From contig NZ_CP035501.1 of the NCBI RefSeq assembly GCF_004135585.1, positions 3,915,501-3,979,500 on the forward strand: a DNA stretch of 64,000 nt, read 5' to 3'. The translations under genes were made by a program, and so were the position numbers. Positions 43,894-52,268 of the stretch are shown piece by piece (the first letter of the stretch is position 1; each line of letters begins with the position of its first letter). This DNA comes from Sphingosinicella sp. BN140058 (GTDB lineage Bacteria > Pseudomonadota > Alphaproteobacteria > Sphingomonadales > Sphingomonadaceae). Below the pieces are notes generated by a model that saw only the letters and a list, made by a program, of their open reading frames with translations, was not told where the DNA came from and ran no database searches.

Positions 43894-44775
43894 TTATGGC
43901 GTAGGTCCGAGCGGCGCGCTCGCTGCAGCCTCTGTCTCCGGCGGGGGCAGACGCCAGGTTACACGGCTGAAGAAGCTGTCCGCGACCGGCTTCTTTGCGG
44001 CATCCCGCGCGGGCTCGAAACGTGCAAGTTCGCGCATAAGTCGGCAGGTTTCCATGTCGAGAGTTTCGGAGCCGCTTGACGAAGAGATGGTGCAGTCGGC
44101 GACCCGGCCAGCGACATCCACAGCGAGCACGAATCTCACAGTACCCTGCTCGCCGGCGGCCAATGCCGCGGGAGGATAGACGGCGTCCGCGAACACTGCA
44201 GAGAGCGGGAGAACGGGTTTTGCCATCGTCACATGCCGATATCCGCTGGGAGGCGGCGACGGCGGGGGAGCAGGCGGTGCGACCGCCGCCCAATCAAACA
44301 CCGCGGCTTTCGCAGTGCAGGCCGACAGGCGCTTCGCCGCCGTCGCCGCGCCAACCAATTCATAGCGGCCGACCTCCCGCCCTTCGGGGGCGAGGATTTC
44401 GATCGCCGCGGCGTCGGCGATCTCCGCCACCGTGAGACCCTCGAGCGGGATATACAGCCCGAAACTGCCGACTCGACGTGGATCCGCCGACAAGGTCCGT
44501 CGCGTCGAGCCGACGACGACGACCTGGTAACCGCCCGTCTGCGGCCGAGGCCATGCGTCGTTGCTTATCGAGATCGTATCACCAATGCCGCTGTGGAAGA
44601 GCATCAGCCGCCCTCCGTCGGCAAAAGTGCGATCGAGGCTGCAATGATCGGGGCCGATCGCCTTCACGGTCCATCCGGCGACGACCTCCCCCGGCGGCCC
44701 GCCCGGAGGAGCGGCGAGTGCCTGTCCCGAGAGGACGAGCACAGCGAGTGAGGCTTCTCGGAAAAAACGCTTCAT
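43894..44775 (-). CDS. TonB C-terminal-domain protein (cassette 9)
   Basis: 293 residues from ATG at 44775, behind GGAGGAG. Signal peptide MKRFFREASLAVLVLSGQAL ending before AAPPGG. Residues 30-185 form an unrecognised periplasmic domain. A Pro-rich linker (APPAPPPSPPPSGY) leads to a TonB C-terminal domain of about 80 residues (VYPPAALAAGEQGTVRFVLA, then DVAGRVADCTISSSSGS). Without a cytoplasmic-membrane helix of normal TonB type it is probably a secreted TonB-domain protein like many small sphingomonad proteins, not the energy transducer. Confidence 0.8.
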   Translation of the reverse strand: MKRFFREASLAVLVLSGQALAAPPGGPPGEVVAGWTVKAIGPDHCSLDRTFADGGRLMLFHSGIGDTISISNDAWPRPQTGGYQVVVVGSTRRTLSADPRRVGSFGLYIPLEGLTVAEIADAAAIEILAPEGREVGRYELVGAATAAKRLSACTAKAAVFDWAAVAPPAPPPSPPPSGYRHVTMAKPVLPLSAVFADAVYPPAALAAGEQGTVRFVLAVDVAGRVADCTISSSSGSETLDMETCRLMRELARFEPARDAAKKPVADSFFSRVTWRLPPPETEAAASAPLGPTP

Positions 44776-44887
44776 TGATGATTGTCTCCTCCGTGTGACG
44801 AGGCGAGTTTCATAACCGCCGAGAAAGGCGCGCGCCACGTCCGCGTGCTTAGGCCTCGGCTCAGCATCGAATTCCGTCGATGCGGCT

Positions 44888-45032
44888 ATGTCGCTTTTCC
44901 ACCCGACTCAGCTGTTCCGGTCCGGAGCGGGCGCCGGCCCAGGCTAGGTCCGCTTTCGCCAGGCGGGCTGACGATCGCGCCGCCACAGACAGGATTACCG
45001 CGCTACAGCGCGGATCGACCCATAGCCGACGT
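44888..45032 (+). repeat. Repeat A, copy 10
   Basis: ATGTCGCTTTTCCACCCG, CTCAGCTGTTCCGGTCCGG, TAGGTCCGCTTTCGCCAGG, TACAGCGCGGATCGACCC, right end CCGACGT. Type A. Confidence 0.85.
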
Positions 45033-45056
45033 CCAGGTCAATGGGTAAGATGCGGC

Positions 45057-45350
45057 ATGGCTTGGATGTTTGATCAGTCGCCGAACGTGGCCTGCATAGC
45101 AACCGCAACGGTTTTTGCCGGTGATCCCGTTCTCGTCGTTACCCATTATGAAGACGACCATTCATGGGCTTTTCTGGACGGGCGCCCGATCAATCAGGCG
45201 CAGACATGGGTGGTAGCCATGTCCCAGGTCATCGAACTTCACCCTGATCTTCAAGAGATCGCCGATCTCCCTCCCGGTTGGACCGCCTGGCGAGCCAGCG
45301 CGAGCCAGCCTTGGTTGAAGGAGCTGGATCCTGCGGAGATGCCCGCCTGA
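45057..45350 (+). CDS. Hypothetical protein, immunity-protein-like (cassette 10)
   Basis: 97 residues. MAWMFDQSPNVACIATATVF, then VLVVTHYEDDHSWAFLDG, and the ending EIADLPPGWTAWRASASQPW. Proteins with the ADLPPGW-AWR ending and a YEDDHSW-FL segment form a family recalling DUF2185-type immunity proteins, but the assignment is tentative. Soluble, acidic. Start chosen at the Met after GGTAAGA; upstream codons belong to the repeat. Confidence 0.7.
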   Translation: MAWMFDQSPNVACIATATVFAGDPVLVVTHYEDDHSWAFLDGRPINQAQTWVVAMSQVIELHPDLQEIADLPPGWTAWRASASQPWLKELDPAEMPA

Positions 45351-45356
45351 TGGCTC

Positions 45357-45501
45357 AATCTGCAATCCATCCACCCGGTCTGTTCCCGGCACGATCGGGC
45401 GGCGCCTCGGCGAAGATCCGCTTACGAGCGCCAAGTCGACGTTCCTGCCGCCGCCAGCGCGATCGCCGCGCTACAGCGCGGATCGACTCAAAGCTGACCT
45501 T
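45357..45501 (+). repeat. Repeat A, copy 11
   Basis: CTGCAATCCATCCACCCGG, CTGTTCCCGGCACGATCG, GCGAAGATCCGCTTACG, CGACGTTCCTGCC, TACAGCGCGGATCGACTC. Confidence 0.75.
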
Positions 45502-45548
45502 GCGCGCGTGCATGGACGACAGGAGGCAGCCCACTGGCGGACATCCGG

Positions 45549-45911
45549 ATGAGCAGGTATTTGTGGGCGATGACACCGCGCTGGATCTGGACCGCAGCTC
45601 TTCTAACCAGCGCCTGCACGGATGGCGAAGTAGGGACACCCGAACGCATCAACGTCGAAGTCACTGGTTCACCAGAGTGCCTCTCGACCGTGTATGCCAG
45701 CCTCAATGATCACGGCATTGCTGCTGCTACGATGCCCGCTTGGGAGAAGGGCATAGGAAAGATGGAATTCGGAACGATCGAGATTCATAGAGCGCCCGAA
45801 GTGCGGAGCTGGCTTACCACGGCGGCTTGTGTGAGAGCCATACGCCAGCGCCCCTGCTCCACGCCGTTGACGGATGTCGATTTTTGCAACGCTCCCAAAC
45901 GTGCTGGCTGA
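45549..45911 (+). CDS. Putative lipoprotein (cassette 11)
   Basis: 120 residues. The N-terminus MSRYLWAMTPRWIWTAALLT ends in a lipobox LTSAC, so Cys23 is the likely lipidation site (from the second Met at 45570 the signal would be shorter but still adequate). The mature part has three more cysteines and the segment RINVEVTGSPECLSTVYASL, suggesting a small disulfide-bonded periplasmic domain. Unknown function. Its stop coincides with the first bases of the next repeat. Confidence 0.65.
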   Translation: MSRYLWAMTPRWIWTAALLTSACTDGEVGTPERINVEVTGSPECLSTVYASLNDHGIAAATMPAWEKGIGKMEFGTIEIHRAPEVRSWLTTAACVRAIRQRPCSTPLTDVDFCNAPKRAG

Positions 45912-46090
45912 CGTCTCCTTCCCGCCAACTCTCGCGGTAGCCGGCAACACCGGATACCATCTGATTTCGCTTTCCCCAGCGCGACCGCTCGCCGCGGTGG
46001 CGAACGTCAGCTCTCGTGCGGCAGGCTGACTCGCCCGACGGGCCTGCTCGAAATCGGGAGCTACGACCTGCTCCGACCCTTTCCTGCCCT
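45911..46090 (+). repeat. Repeat A, copy 12 (expanded, degenerate)
   Basis: Left end ACGTCTCCTTCCCGCC is altered; the inner part GCGAACGTCAGCTCTCG, GCAGGCTGACTCG and the right block CGACCTGCTCCGACCC are clear. About 35 bp longer than other copies. Confidence 0.55.
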
Positions 46091-46131
46091 TGAGACCGCC
46101 GCTACCACTCGCTCGAAATTGGAGGGACAGC

Positions 46132-46434
46132 ATGTTCGTGATGAAAACGGTGGACGATCTTTGGGAGCATATCGCCTATGTGATGGCGTACGCTCCACAG
46201 TTCCCGTACCGCGACTTTCTGCCCGCCGATGAGCAGATGACGTTAGACAAGGCGTTCGAGCAGCTGCGGCAAGGCGTGCTGATTGCTTATCCGGAGGAGG
46301 AGTTCGCTTCGAAACGGGCCGTACTCAACGCCATCTTGGATAAATCCTACGCGGCGTATCGCAACAAGGATGACCTGAATGCGTGTAGGCTTCTGAACGA
46401 CTTCGAGGATGGGATCTTCCAGCGATCAAACTAG
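46132..46434 (+). CDS. Hypothetical protein (cassette 12)
   Basis: 100 residues behind a clear GGAGGGA site. Entirely helical and soluble (MFVMKTVDDLWEHIAYVMAY, DEQMTLDKAFEQLRQGVLIA, ASKRAVLNAILDKSYAAYRN). No named family; the size and helical plan recall small immunity or antitoxin-like proteins, which is only a guess. The TAG stop merges with the next repeat, giving the same CTAGGTCCGGTTTCCACCC junction as after cassette 4. Confidence 0.7.
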   Translation: MFVMKTVDDLWEHIAYVMAYAPQFPYRDFLPADEQMTLDKAFEQLRQGVLIAYPEEEFASKRAVLNAILDKSYAAYRNKDDLNACRLLNDFEDGIFQRSN

Positions 46435-46576
46435 GTCCGGTTTCCACCCCATCCGGCTGTTCCAGGCGGCGGAAACTGCCGCGTCGGCCTATGTTCGCTT
46501 TCCCTAAGCAGGCTGACGACCGCGCCGCCCCGTGGGCGACCAGGCGCTACGGCGCGGATCGACCCTTGTCGGACAT
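46434..46576 (+). repeat. Repeat A, copy 13
   Basis: GGTCCGGTTTCCACCCC, CCGGCTGTTCC, TATGTTCGCTTTCCC, GCAGGCTGACGACCGCGCC, CTACGGCGCGGATCGACCC, intact right end CGGACAT. Confidence 0.85.
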
Positions 46577-46606
46577 AGCGCAGGCGTGTGATGAGTTGTC
46601 GCTCTG

Positions 46607-47269
46607 ATGGCGCGTATCACGATCATGAAATCCGTAGCACAACGTTCCGCCGGTGTGCTGTTGGCACTCGCGCTTCTCACCGGGTGTATTCGGCGGCAAA
46701 CAGCGGACAATCTGCGGTACCGCATGACCGTGTACGTGGAGACGAGTGACGGCTTACGTATGGCATCATCCGTGTACGAGATTGACGCTCATTCGAACAA
46801 CAACTGGGTTATGTCTGACCCGAACTCCTGGACCGGCTTAGGGTGCGAGGTCGTCGGAGAGGCGGCTGGACCGTTCCCCGGCACCCATCTCTTTGCGCTG
46901 CCCGGCGGCACCCAAGGTGCTACCGTCGACGACTATCACTGTAGACTTATCACCCGCTATCTCGGCGTGCCGAACGGGGGCAGCGCACGGGAGGACTGGC
47001 GAGCGGCATGGAAAGCTGTTTCAAAGTCCAAGCGACAGGTTGACATCGAGTCCGATCATTTCCCTCCACTCGCTGAAATCCGGGACTTCAACGATCCGAT
47101 GTCAACACGGCTGCTCGTCCCGACCGAGGATCAGCCGAGGATCGTTCGGGCCGTGATCGAAATCACCCGAGACAAACCGAGGGACCGATTGAAAGACATC
47201 CTGCCGTGGGTAGTGGATCAACCAACCGTGCGAGTTGGTTATCAAGAGATTCCCCTCACCATACGCTAG
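46607..47269 (+). CDS. Putative lipoprotein (cassette 13)
   Basis: 220 residues. MARITIMKSVAQRSAGVLLA followed by LALLTGC is a lipoprotein signal with Cys27 as anchor (a Met at position 7 is an alternative start). The mature protein shows RYRMTVYVETSDGLRMASSV, a beta-strand pattern typical of a family of sphingomonad lipoproteins of unknown function that begin with a YR-T-V-V-T-G-x-SSV segment. Disulfides are possible (GCEVVG, HCRLITR). Single gene between two repeats. Confidence 0.75.
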   Translation: MARITIMKSVAQRSAGVLLALALLTGCIRRQTADNLRYRMTVYVETSDGLRMASSVYEIDAHSNNNWVMSDPNSWTGLGCEVVGEAAGPFPGTHLFALPGGTQGATVDDYHCRLITRYLGVPNGGSAREDWRAAWKAVSKSKRQVDIESDHFPPLAEIRDFNDPMSTRLLVPTEDQPRIVRAVIEITRDKPRDRLKDILPWVVDQPTVRVGYQEIPLTIR

Positions 47270-47274
47270 CTGCA

Positions 47275-47420
47275 AACGTCCGCATTCCACCCTGCCCTGT
47301 CATTCCCGCGCCAATCGCCGCGCCATCCCACGAATGTCGGTTCCCCGCGGTGACCTGAAGTTGGGCGCCAGCGTGCGCCAATCGACTTCATTCAGCTGTT
47401 CCCGGCAGCGAGCTACGTTG
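47275..47420 (+). repeat. Repeat A, copy 14
   Basis: ACGTCCGCATTCCACCCTG, CGAATGTCGGTTCCCCG, CCTGAAGTTGGGCGCC. The right end is replaced by CATTCAGCTGTTCCCGGCAGCG, a second piece of the left half, so the copy looks like a junction of two repeats. Confidence 0.65.
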
Positions 47421-47434
47421 TGTGAAATCAAGCG

Positions 47435-47671
47435 ATGGCATATCGTGCTTCTGTGAACGAGATTTCATCCCCTAGGGCGCTGCGCCAACCTACCGCTACC
47501 GATCGCCTGGTAGCCGTAGCCCTTTCCGGCGTGTTCCTCATCGCGACCGCAGACAAGTATGCGGGCTGGCAGCTTTTCCGCGGCTATGCCGATCAAGTGT
47601 CAACCGCAGCCTTATTGGCTGTGCCCATCGTGTTGGTGCTGCGGCGGCTGTACCGCGCAAACGGTGCCTAG
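47435..47671 (+). CDS. Small membrane protein (cassette 14)
   Basis: 78 residues. After a basic start (MAYRASVNEISSPRALRQPT) there are two hydrophobic helices, LVAVALSGVFLIATADKYAG (about 25-44) and VSTAALLAVPIVLVLRRLYR (about 55-72). Inner-membrane protein with unknown role. No strong ribosome binding site, so the start is provisional. Confidence 0.6.
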   Translation: MAYRASVNEISSPRALRQPTATDRLVAVALSGVFLIATADKYAGWQLFRGYADQVSTAALLAVPIVLVLRRLYRANGA

Positions 47672-47730
47672 CGCACATTCGCTACTGTGCGATTTCTGGG
47701 GCGCGAGCTCGAGCTAGCGCCGCGGCGCGA

Positions 47731-47872
47731 ATGTCGCCTTTCCACCCGGTTCCGCTGTTCCGATCGGGAGCCGGCGTGGGCGAGGCCTACGTCTGGTTTG
47801 GCCAAGCAGGCAGACCGTCACGCCGCCGCTCGTCGGATTAGGACGCCAGAGCCGCGGTTCGACATTGCAGTC
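47731..47872 (+). repeat. Repeat A, copy 15
   Basis: ATGTCGCCTTTCCACCCGG, CCGCTGTTCCGATCGG, CTACGTCTGGTTTGGCCAAG, AGGCAGACCGTCACGCCGCC, right end TTCGACATTG. Confidence 0.75.
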
Positions 47873-47899
47873 ATTGTTCGGAGCTGCGATCCTCCTGGT

Positions 47900-48217
47900 A
47901 TGGATGATCGCTTCGTCATACGCAGGACCTTCAACGTCGATGGTCAAAAGGTCGGCTGTAGGTTTTCCCGACCGAAGGCCGAGGGCCAAAGCTACTTCTG
48001 TCGCTACGAAATCGAATGGCCTGAAGGTACGAGCTCCCGTCGAGTCGGTGGCGTGGACGAAGTCCAAGCGCTGCTACTGGCAATGCAAACTGCGCATACG
48101 GACCTTTTGATCGCTCGCGAGCACGACGGCAGGCAAGTGACGTTCGATAATCGGCAGAGCCTCGGTTTGCCTGTGGCGAACGCCCTTCGCGACTGGGACC
48201 CCGACAACACATTCTGA
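47900..48217 (+). CDS. Hypothetical protein, DUF6968-like (cassette 15)
   Basis: 105 residues starting MDDRFVIRRTFNVDGQKVGC. The order of strands, with SYFCRYEIEWPEGTSSRRVG and the helix DEVQALLLAMQTAHTDLL, resembles the DUF6968 group of small proteins that pair a beta-sheet with an AL-x-A-M-x-x-A helix. Function unknown. The name is tentative. Soluble, no signal. The frame is open through the preceding repeat, but the Met at 47900 is the sensible start. Confidence 0.7.
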   Translation: MDDRFVIRRTFNVDGQKVGCRFSRPKAEGQSYFCRYEIEWPEGTSSRRVGGVDEVQALLLAMQTAHTDLLIAREHDGRQVTFDNRQSLGLPVANALRDWDPDNTF

Positions 48218-48228
48218 CGTGCGCCGCA

Positions 48229-48373
48229 ATGTCGCCTTTCCACCCGGTCCGGCTGTTCCCGGCGCGATCGCCAGGCGGGCCGGCGAAGGTCCGCTTCCGC
48301 GCGGCACCCTGCCGTTCGCCGTCGGCGTGCGCCAAGTGGGGACCGAGGACGTACCTCGAGCCACGGCGGTCAT
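48229..48373 (+). repeat. Repeat A, copy 16 (type B reference)
   Basis: ATGTCGCCTTTCCACCCGG, CCGGCTGTTCCCGGCGCG, GCGAAGGTCCGCTTCCGCG, TGCCGTTCGCCGTCGGCG, GAGGACGTACCTCGAGCC. Type-B interior. Confidence 0.8.
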
Positions 48374-48535
48374 AGGCGTCCGTTCGCGATCGCCAGCAAC
48401 CGATCAACGGTCAGGTATGGATTGGAACCAAAACACCGCCCCTCGGAAATCACTTGACGAAGCGTCGTTTCCCCACGCCGAACAAAGCTCCCACCACGAC
48501 TGGCCCATTGTTGGCTGATGGGAGGCAGGGAGGTT

Positions 48536-48964
48536 CTATAGAGATATCCGCAGCAGCAGCCTTAGGCCGCTTGACCGGGCCTCGTTGGCCAGTCGCTTCA
48601 GGAGCACAAGCGAGGGGACCATGTCTGGTCCAGAAGCTCCATAGTGCGAAAGTTCCTCAGACTTTGCCCAGCGAGTTGCTACCGGAAGAAGCTCCGCTTC
48701 CGGTAGCTCTGACAGGGGTGTCGTTAGTTCGTCCGGCAAATCAAAAACCCACGGGCCCTCCGGCGAGCCCATCGCAACTAGAAACTCCTCACCGCTCAGT
48801 CGGGCAGGTGCAGCGAGGTGGTCGACCGCGCCCCAGAGACCCGCGAGGACCGAATTATCGGCGTTGCGCGTGCTATGATCGGGGGCGCGGAAACCACCCT
48901 CTGATATGGCGACAGCGTCGTCCCTTGTTGCGATGAAAAAATCGGTCAGCAATGTGGTCTCCAA
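48536..48964 (-). CDS. Hypothetical protein, immunity-like size (cassette 16)
   Basis: 142 residues. METTLLTDFFIATRDDAVAI, ARLSGEEFLVAMGSPEGPWV and SGPDMVPSLVLLKRLANEAR are its recognisable blocks. The N-terminal pattern (T-L-T-DFFVA-D-A) occurs in a family of about 140-residue proteins of unknown function annotated only as hypothetical. Soluble, acidic, alpha/beta. Transcribed against the repeat orientation; ends 160 bp from copy 16. Confidence 0.7.
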   Translation of the reverse strand: METTLLTDFFIATRDDAVAISEGGFRAPDHSTRNADNSVLAGLWGAVDHLAAPARLSGEEFLVAMGSPEGPWVFDLPDELTTPLSELPEAELLPVATRWAKSEELSHYGASGPDMVPSLVLLKRLANEARSSGLRLLLRISL

Positions 48965-49134
48965 CAGGTTGCCGCAGGCTCAATACCGTCTGGTGTTGTC
49001 GCGCGGCTGATAGACGTCTCACTGCGGAGGGATACTGGAGGAGCACCTCTCCCTCAACGCCGAGATGTCGGTTGTCGCGCTCCTCGTATGGAAGTCCGAC
49101 AGCGGCAAACCACCAGTTCGTGCTTATCGCGGCT

Positions 49135-49279
49135 ATGACCGCTTTCCACGCTCGCCGGCTGTTCCCGGCGCGATCAAGCGGCGCCGCGACGAAGGTCCGG
49201 TTACGCGCGCCAGGCCGACGTTCGCGCCGCCGTGAGCGCGATCACCGCGCTACAGCGCGGACGAACCCGTTTCGGACAT
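49135..49279 (+). repeat. Repeat A, copy 17
   Basis: ATGACCGCTTTCCACGC, CCGGCTGTTCCCGGCGCG, GCGACGAAGGTCCGGTTACG, GCCGACGTTCGCGCC, TACAGCGCGGACGAACCC, intact right end CGGACAT. Confidence 0.85.
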
Positions 49280-50023
49280 CTAAGCAGGATGTCCTCTTCC
49301 CCTGCGCGATTGGCGAAGGTGAAGGTAATCGTCGTTGAAGCCACCGGCCTCGCGTAAGCCGCCAACGTCGAGAACGGTCATTTCACGATGATGCTGTTCG
49401 ACCAGCCCCTCTGAACGAAGCCTCTTGAGCGTCCGATTGATGTGCACGGCTGTCATGCCGGTCGCGTCCGCAAGCTCTTCCTGCGTGATAGGGAGGCTGA
49501 AGGTATCATCTTCTACGAGGCCAACCGCCTTCATCCGCAGGTGCATCTCGCAGAGAATGTGAGCGACGGCTTCATAAGCGTCGCGACGACCCACGTTGAC
49601 GATCCACTCCCGAAGGACGGCGGAGTCGATCAGTGTCATTCTCCACAGGCCCTTTGTTAGCGCCGTTCTCTCCGAGGTGATCCTCTCCAGCACTTCAGGA
49701 TCGAGATGGGCGACCCTGCACGGCGTCAGTGCACCGATGGCGTGATCCATCTTCTCTAGGATGTCTACGTGGAGGTCGCAAAAGTCGCCCGGGATCAGGA
49801 ACGCGGTAATTTGGCGCGACCCGTCAGGTAGCACCGTGTAACGTGCTGCCCAACCTTCAAGAATCAAATGGACTTTGTCGGGAACTTCACCATTGCGGAC
49901 GATGTCTCGCTTTGCGCCCACCTCCGTTACATCTTCCGAGCAAAGCGCATCAACGAGCACCCGATCCTCATGGGCAAGGTCGACCACTTGCTCCAGTTTA
50001 CAGGTCAGCGGGTTATACAGCAT
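49280..50023 (-). CDS. Crp/Fnr-family transcriptional regulator (cassette 17)
   Basis: 247 residues from the ATG at 50023 (a TTG at 50059 would add 12). The cyclic-nucleotide-like beta-barrel spans about 15-130 (VHLILEGWAARYTVLPDGSR, ITAFLIPGDFCDLHV), then a dimerisation helix and a C-terminal winged helix with LPITQEELADATGMTAVHIN and RTLKRLRSEGL. There is no FNR cysteine cluster. This Crp subgroup (close to FixK-like regulators of rhizobia and sphingomonads) is often in multiple copies. The gene stop touches the right end of repeat 17. Confidence 0.88.
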   Translation of the reverse strand: MLYNPLTCKLEQVVDLAHEDRVLVDALCSEDVTEVGAKRDIVRNGEVPDKVHLILEGWAARYTVLPDGSRQITAFLIPGDFCDLHVDILEKMDHAIGALTPCRVAHLDPEVLERITSERTALTKGLWRMTLIDSAVLREWIVNVGRRDAYEAVAHILCEMHLRMKAVGLVEDDTFSLPITQEELADATGMTAVHINRTLKRLRSEGLVEQHHREMTVLDVGGLREAGGFNDDYLHLRQSRRGRGHPA

Positions 50024-50091
50024 GGCTGGACAACTATCGATGAATTGCGTCGCACTCAAGCATCAAGAAGCCCGTCTTCCGCCACGAGTGG

Positions 50092-50237
50092 AACGTCGGC
50101 TTACCACCCGATTCTGCTGTTGCCCGCGAGAGCGGCGCCGGCAACGGCTACGTCCGCTTCCGCGAGGTAGGCAGACGATGTCGCGACCACGAGCGGGATC
50201 AGGGCGCTACCGCCGCCTCCGACCCTTTCCGGACATA
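50092..50237 (+). repeat. Repeat A, copy 18
   Basis: ACGTCGGCTTACCACCCG, TTCTGCTGTTGCCCG, CTACGTCCGCTTCCGCGAGG, GCGCTACCGCCGCCTCCGACCC, intact right end CGGACAT. Confidence 0.85.
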
Positions 50238-50545
50238 GCTGTGGTGCGCGTCGGAGGTTGCAATTTGGAGGTTTCTTACCGTCAACTCCGCAGTTTCTTG
50301 TGACGCCTCGCTACAGCTTGCTCGTATCCGCAATAAGTCGACACTAGCTCAAACTGGAGGAGAAAGCGGGAGATCACGTCGTGTTGCGCCCAGCCCGGTA
50401 GGATGAAGTCTACGGGCGACCTTCTACGAGCTTGGTCCCTCGCGCGCCGACGTGCGTCGTCATCGGTGATCGTCCCGCCGACCTGAGATCCTACGATGGT
50501 CGCGCTGCGTCACCGCCATCGAGGTCGGTCCCCGTTGATAGCGGC
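50238..50545. other. Intergenic part of interval 18
   Basis: About 310 bp between repeat copy 18 and the end of the membrane-protein gene. No gene, hairpin or second repeat recognised. Confidence 0.35.
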
Positions 50546-50956
50546 TCAGTGATCGGGCGTCTTTGCAGAAGCCTGCGCTCGCAATGCGATCCACTCCAAA
50601 CAGATCGCACCCGAGAACGCGAGAAATAAGATGATCGTCACGGAAGCGCCCCTGAGAAAATATTCCTGGAGGGGATTGGCGCGGTCAGTGCAGAGCGCCG
50701 GATCCGCGATACAAGCGGATCCTGCAGAGAAGTCCGCGCAGCCGATCAATATCGCTCCCAGAAGCGATGACAGGAATCTAATATATCTTGCCGGTCTCTT
50801 TGAAAGGGCAGAAAATACACAAATTGTCACCCCTGCAACAAATAGCGCACGACTTCCATAGGGCAACCAGACGAGCGAAGTCATACAGAAAACGAGTAAA
50901 CCAAGTACAACAAATAATTTCCAGATAGTAGCAAACATCTGCGCAATTCTATTCAT
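50546..50956 (-). CDS. Multi-helix membrane protein (cassette 18)
   Basis: 136 residues with four hydrophobic stretches: IWKLFVVLGLLVFCMTSLVW (about 11-30), ALFVAGVTICVFSAL (37-51), FLSSLLGAILIGCADFSAG (60-78) and VTIILFLAFSGAICLEWIAL (106-125). A cysteine-containing loop (ACIADPALC) probably faces the periplasm. Distinctly AT-richer than neighbours (runs such as ACAACAAATAATTTCC on the plus strand), suggesting a foreign source. Family unknown. Confidence 0.7.
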   Translation of the reverse strand: MNRIAQMFATIWKLFVVLGLLVFCMTSLVWLPYGSRALFVAGVTICVFSALSKRPARYIRFLSSLLGAILIGCADFSAGSACIADPALCTDRANPLQEYFLRGASVTIILFLAFSGAICLEWIALRAQASAKTPDH

Positions 50957-51091
50957 TCAGTGTCTTCTCTAACCTCCTAAGCTCGACGGGCTCAGGCACC
51001 TCTTACGTACCCGCCTGTAACCTGGCCTAAGAGGCCTGATCATGGCCCCTCCGCCTCAGCTAGAGCAACATCGCATCGATGCAGGGCGACT

Positions 51092-51246
51092 GCAACGCCC
51101 GGCCCCACCAACTCACGCCCAAGCGGCGCCGCGGCGATCGCCAGGCCATCCTGCTGCGAAGGTCCGCTTCGGCGCGGCACCCGGACCTTGGCCGATGGCG
51201 CGCGCGATGTCGCGACCTAAGACGTGCTCCGACCCTTTTCGGACAT
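51092..51246 (+). repeat. Repeat A, copy 19 (left end degenerate)
   Basis: Left box lost (ACTGCAACGCCCGGCCCC). Clear from GCGGCGATCGCCAGGCC, GCGAAGGTCCGCTTCGGCGC, GACCTTGGCCGATGGCG, GACGTGCTCCGACCC to the intact right end CGGACAT. Type B. Confidence 0.75.
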
Positions 51247-51387
51247 CCAACCAGTTCGTAAGCTGGCTCCATGATCGGCTCGCATGATGTGTTCGGATCG
51301 GCGGCGTGGTTGCCGACGGCCCGCCCAAGGCCCCGTACCGTGAGATATATAATCAACTAGCGGCCGCAACATTCAAAGACTGCTCAA

Positions 51388-51819
51388 TCAGATCTCGATC
51401 GTTACGGGGACCGGCGTTACAGAGTGCCCAACCCAAACTTGGCCGAGTGCCCCTTGGTTATCCTTGTAGAACCACCTACAATCCGCCGCACTGGTCGATT
51501 CCGGAACACGCACACATAAGGCGTTTTTGACTATTATCCATTGCATAAAGAGTACCACGCCTAGGTCGCGCTCTACTGTCACACTCCCATCTGAATGGAA
51601 TGTCTCTGCGTACCCTGGACCGTATGTTATTCGTTTGCCAAGAATGCGGGCCTTAGCTTCTTGAATGTCCATTGGACTGTATCTTCCGACTCTAGACGGG
51701 TTGCCCCACACTTCGTCTGGCAGAGTAATCTGCTTGGGAGAATTCGCTGCTGGAGGCCTTTCGCAAGAGACCAGCAGCATGGTGAAGCCAAGACAAAGAG
51801 AACGGCAGGATGATTTCAC
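51388..51819 (-). CDS. Putative lipoprotein (cassette 19)
   Basis: 144 residues if translation starts at the GTG at 51819. This gives a lipoprotein signal KSSCRSLCLGFTMLLVSC, with the lipobox LLVSC. The mature part begins ERPPAANSPKQI and contains YGPGYAETFHSDGSVTVERD, beta-rich, with two cysteines (ALCVRVPES, ADCRWFYKD) spaced for a disulfide. Unknown function; WFYKD-x-G-x-x-G endings occur in small secreted proteins of DUF995-like type, a tentative link. No strong ribosome binding site. Confidence 0.65.
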   Translation of the reverse strand: MKSSCRSLCLGFTMLLVSCERPPAANSPKQITLPDEVWGNPSRVGRYSPMDIQEAKARILGKRITYGPGYAETFHSDGSVTVERDLGVVLFMQWIIVKNALCVRVPESTSAADCRWFYKDNQGALGQVWVGHSVTPVPVTIEI

Positions 51820-52103
51820 AGTTCTTGCAGCTAGCTGCCCCAACGCTAAAAACGTAGAGCCTGATCTACACCTACGAATACAATCCTCATCCGAGCCTAT
51901 GTCGTGATAGCGTGGCATCGAAGACGCCCAGTCAGCCTGGCAGATTTCCAAGGCGACAACCGGTTTGGAGATACCAATTCCCTTGTGCATCCGAAGCATC
52001 CCCACGCCGAGCGCTGAAAGTGCCACAGGATGCGGCAAGGTCGCAAGTTTTGATGATGACCTACTTGTGTTGCGAGCCGATGCGGAGGAACGGAACGACC
52101 GCT

Positions 52104-52247
52104 ATGTCGCTTTTCCACTCTACCCGGCTGTTACCCAGAGCGACGGCGGCTGCGCCGGCGACGGTCAGCTTACGCGTGGCCGCCTGACCTTGGCGATGCG
52201 CCAGATCGGACGCTACGATGCGCTCCGAACGGTTGCCGTTCCGACGA
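52104..52247 (+). repeat. Repeat A, copy 20
   Basis: ATGTCGCTTTTCCACTC, CCGGCTGTTACCC, GCGACGGTCAGCTTACGCG, CCTGACCTTGGCGATGCGCC, GATGCGCTCCGAACGG. Right end diverged. Confidence 0.75.
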
Positions 52248-52268
52248 CGCGTCCGTAATTAGTTTTCG

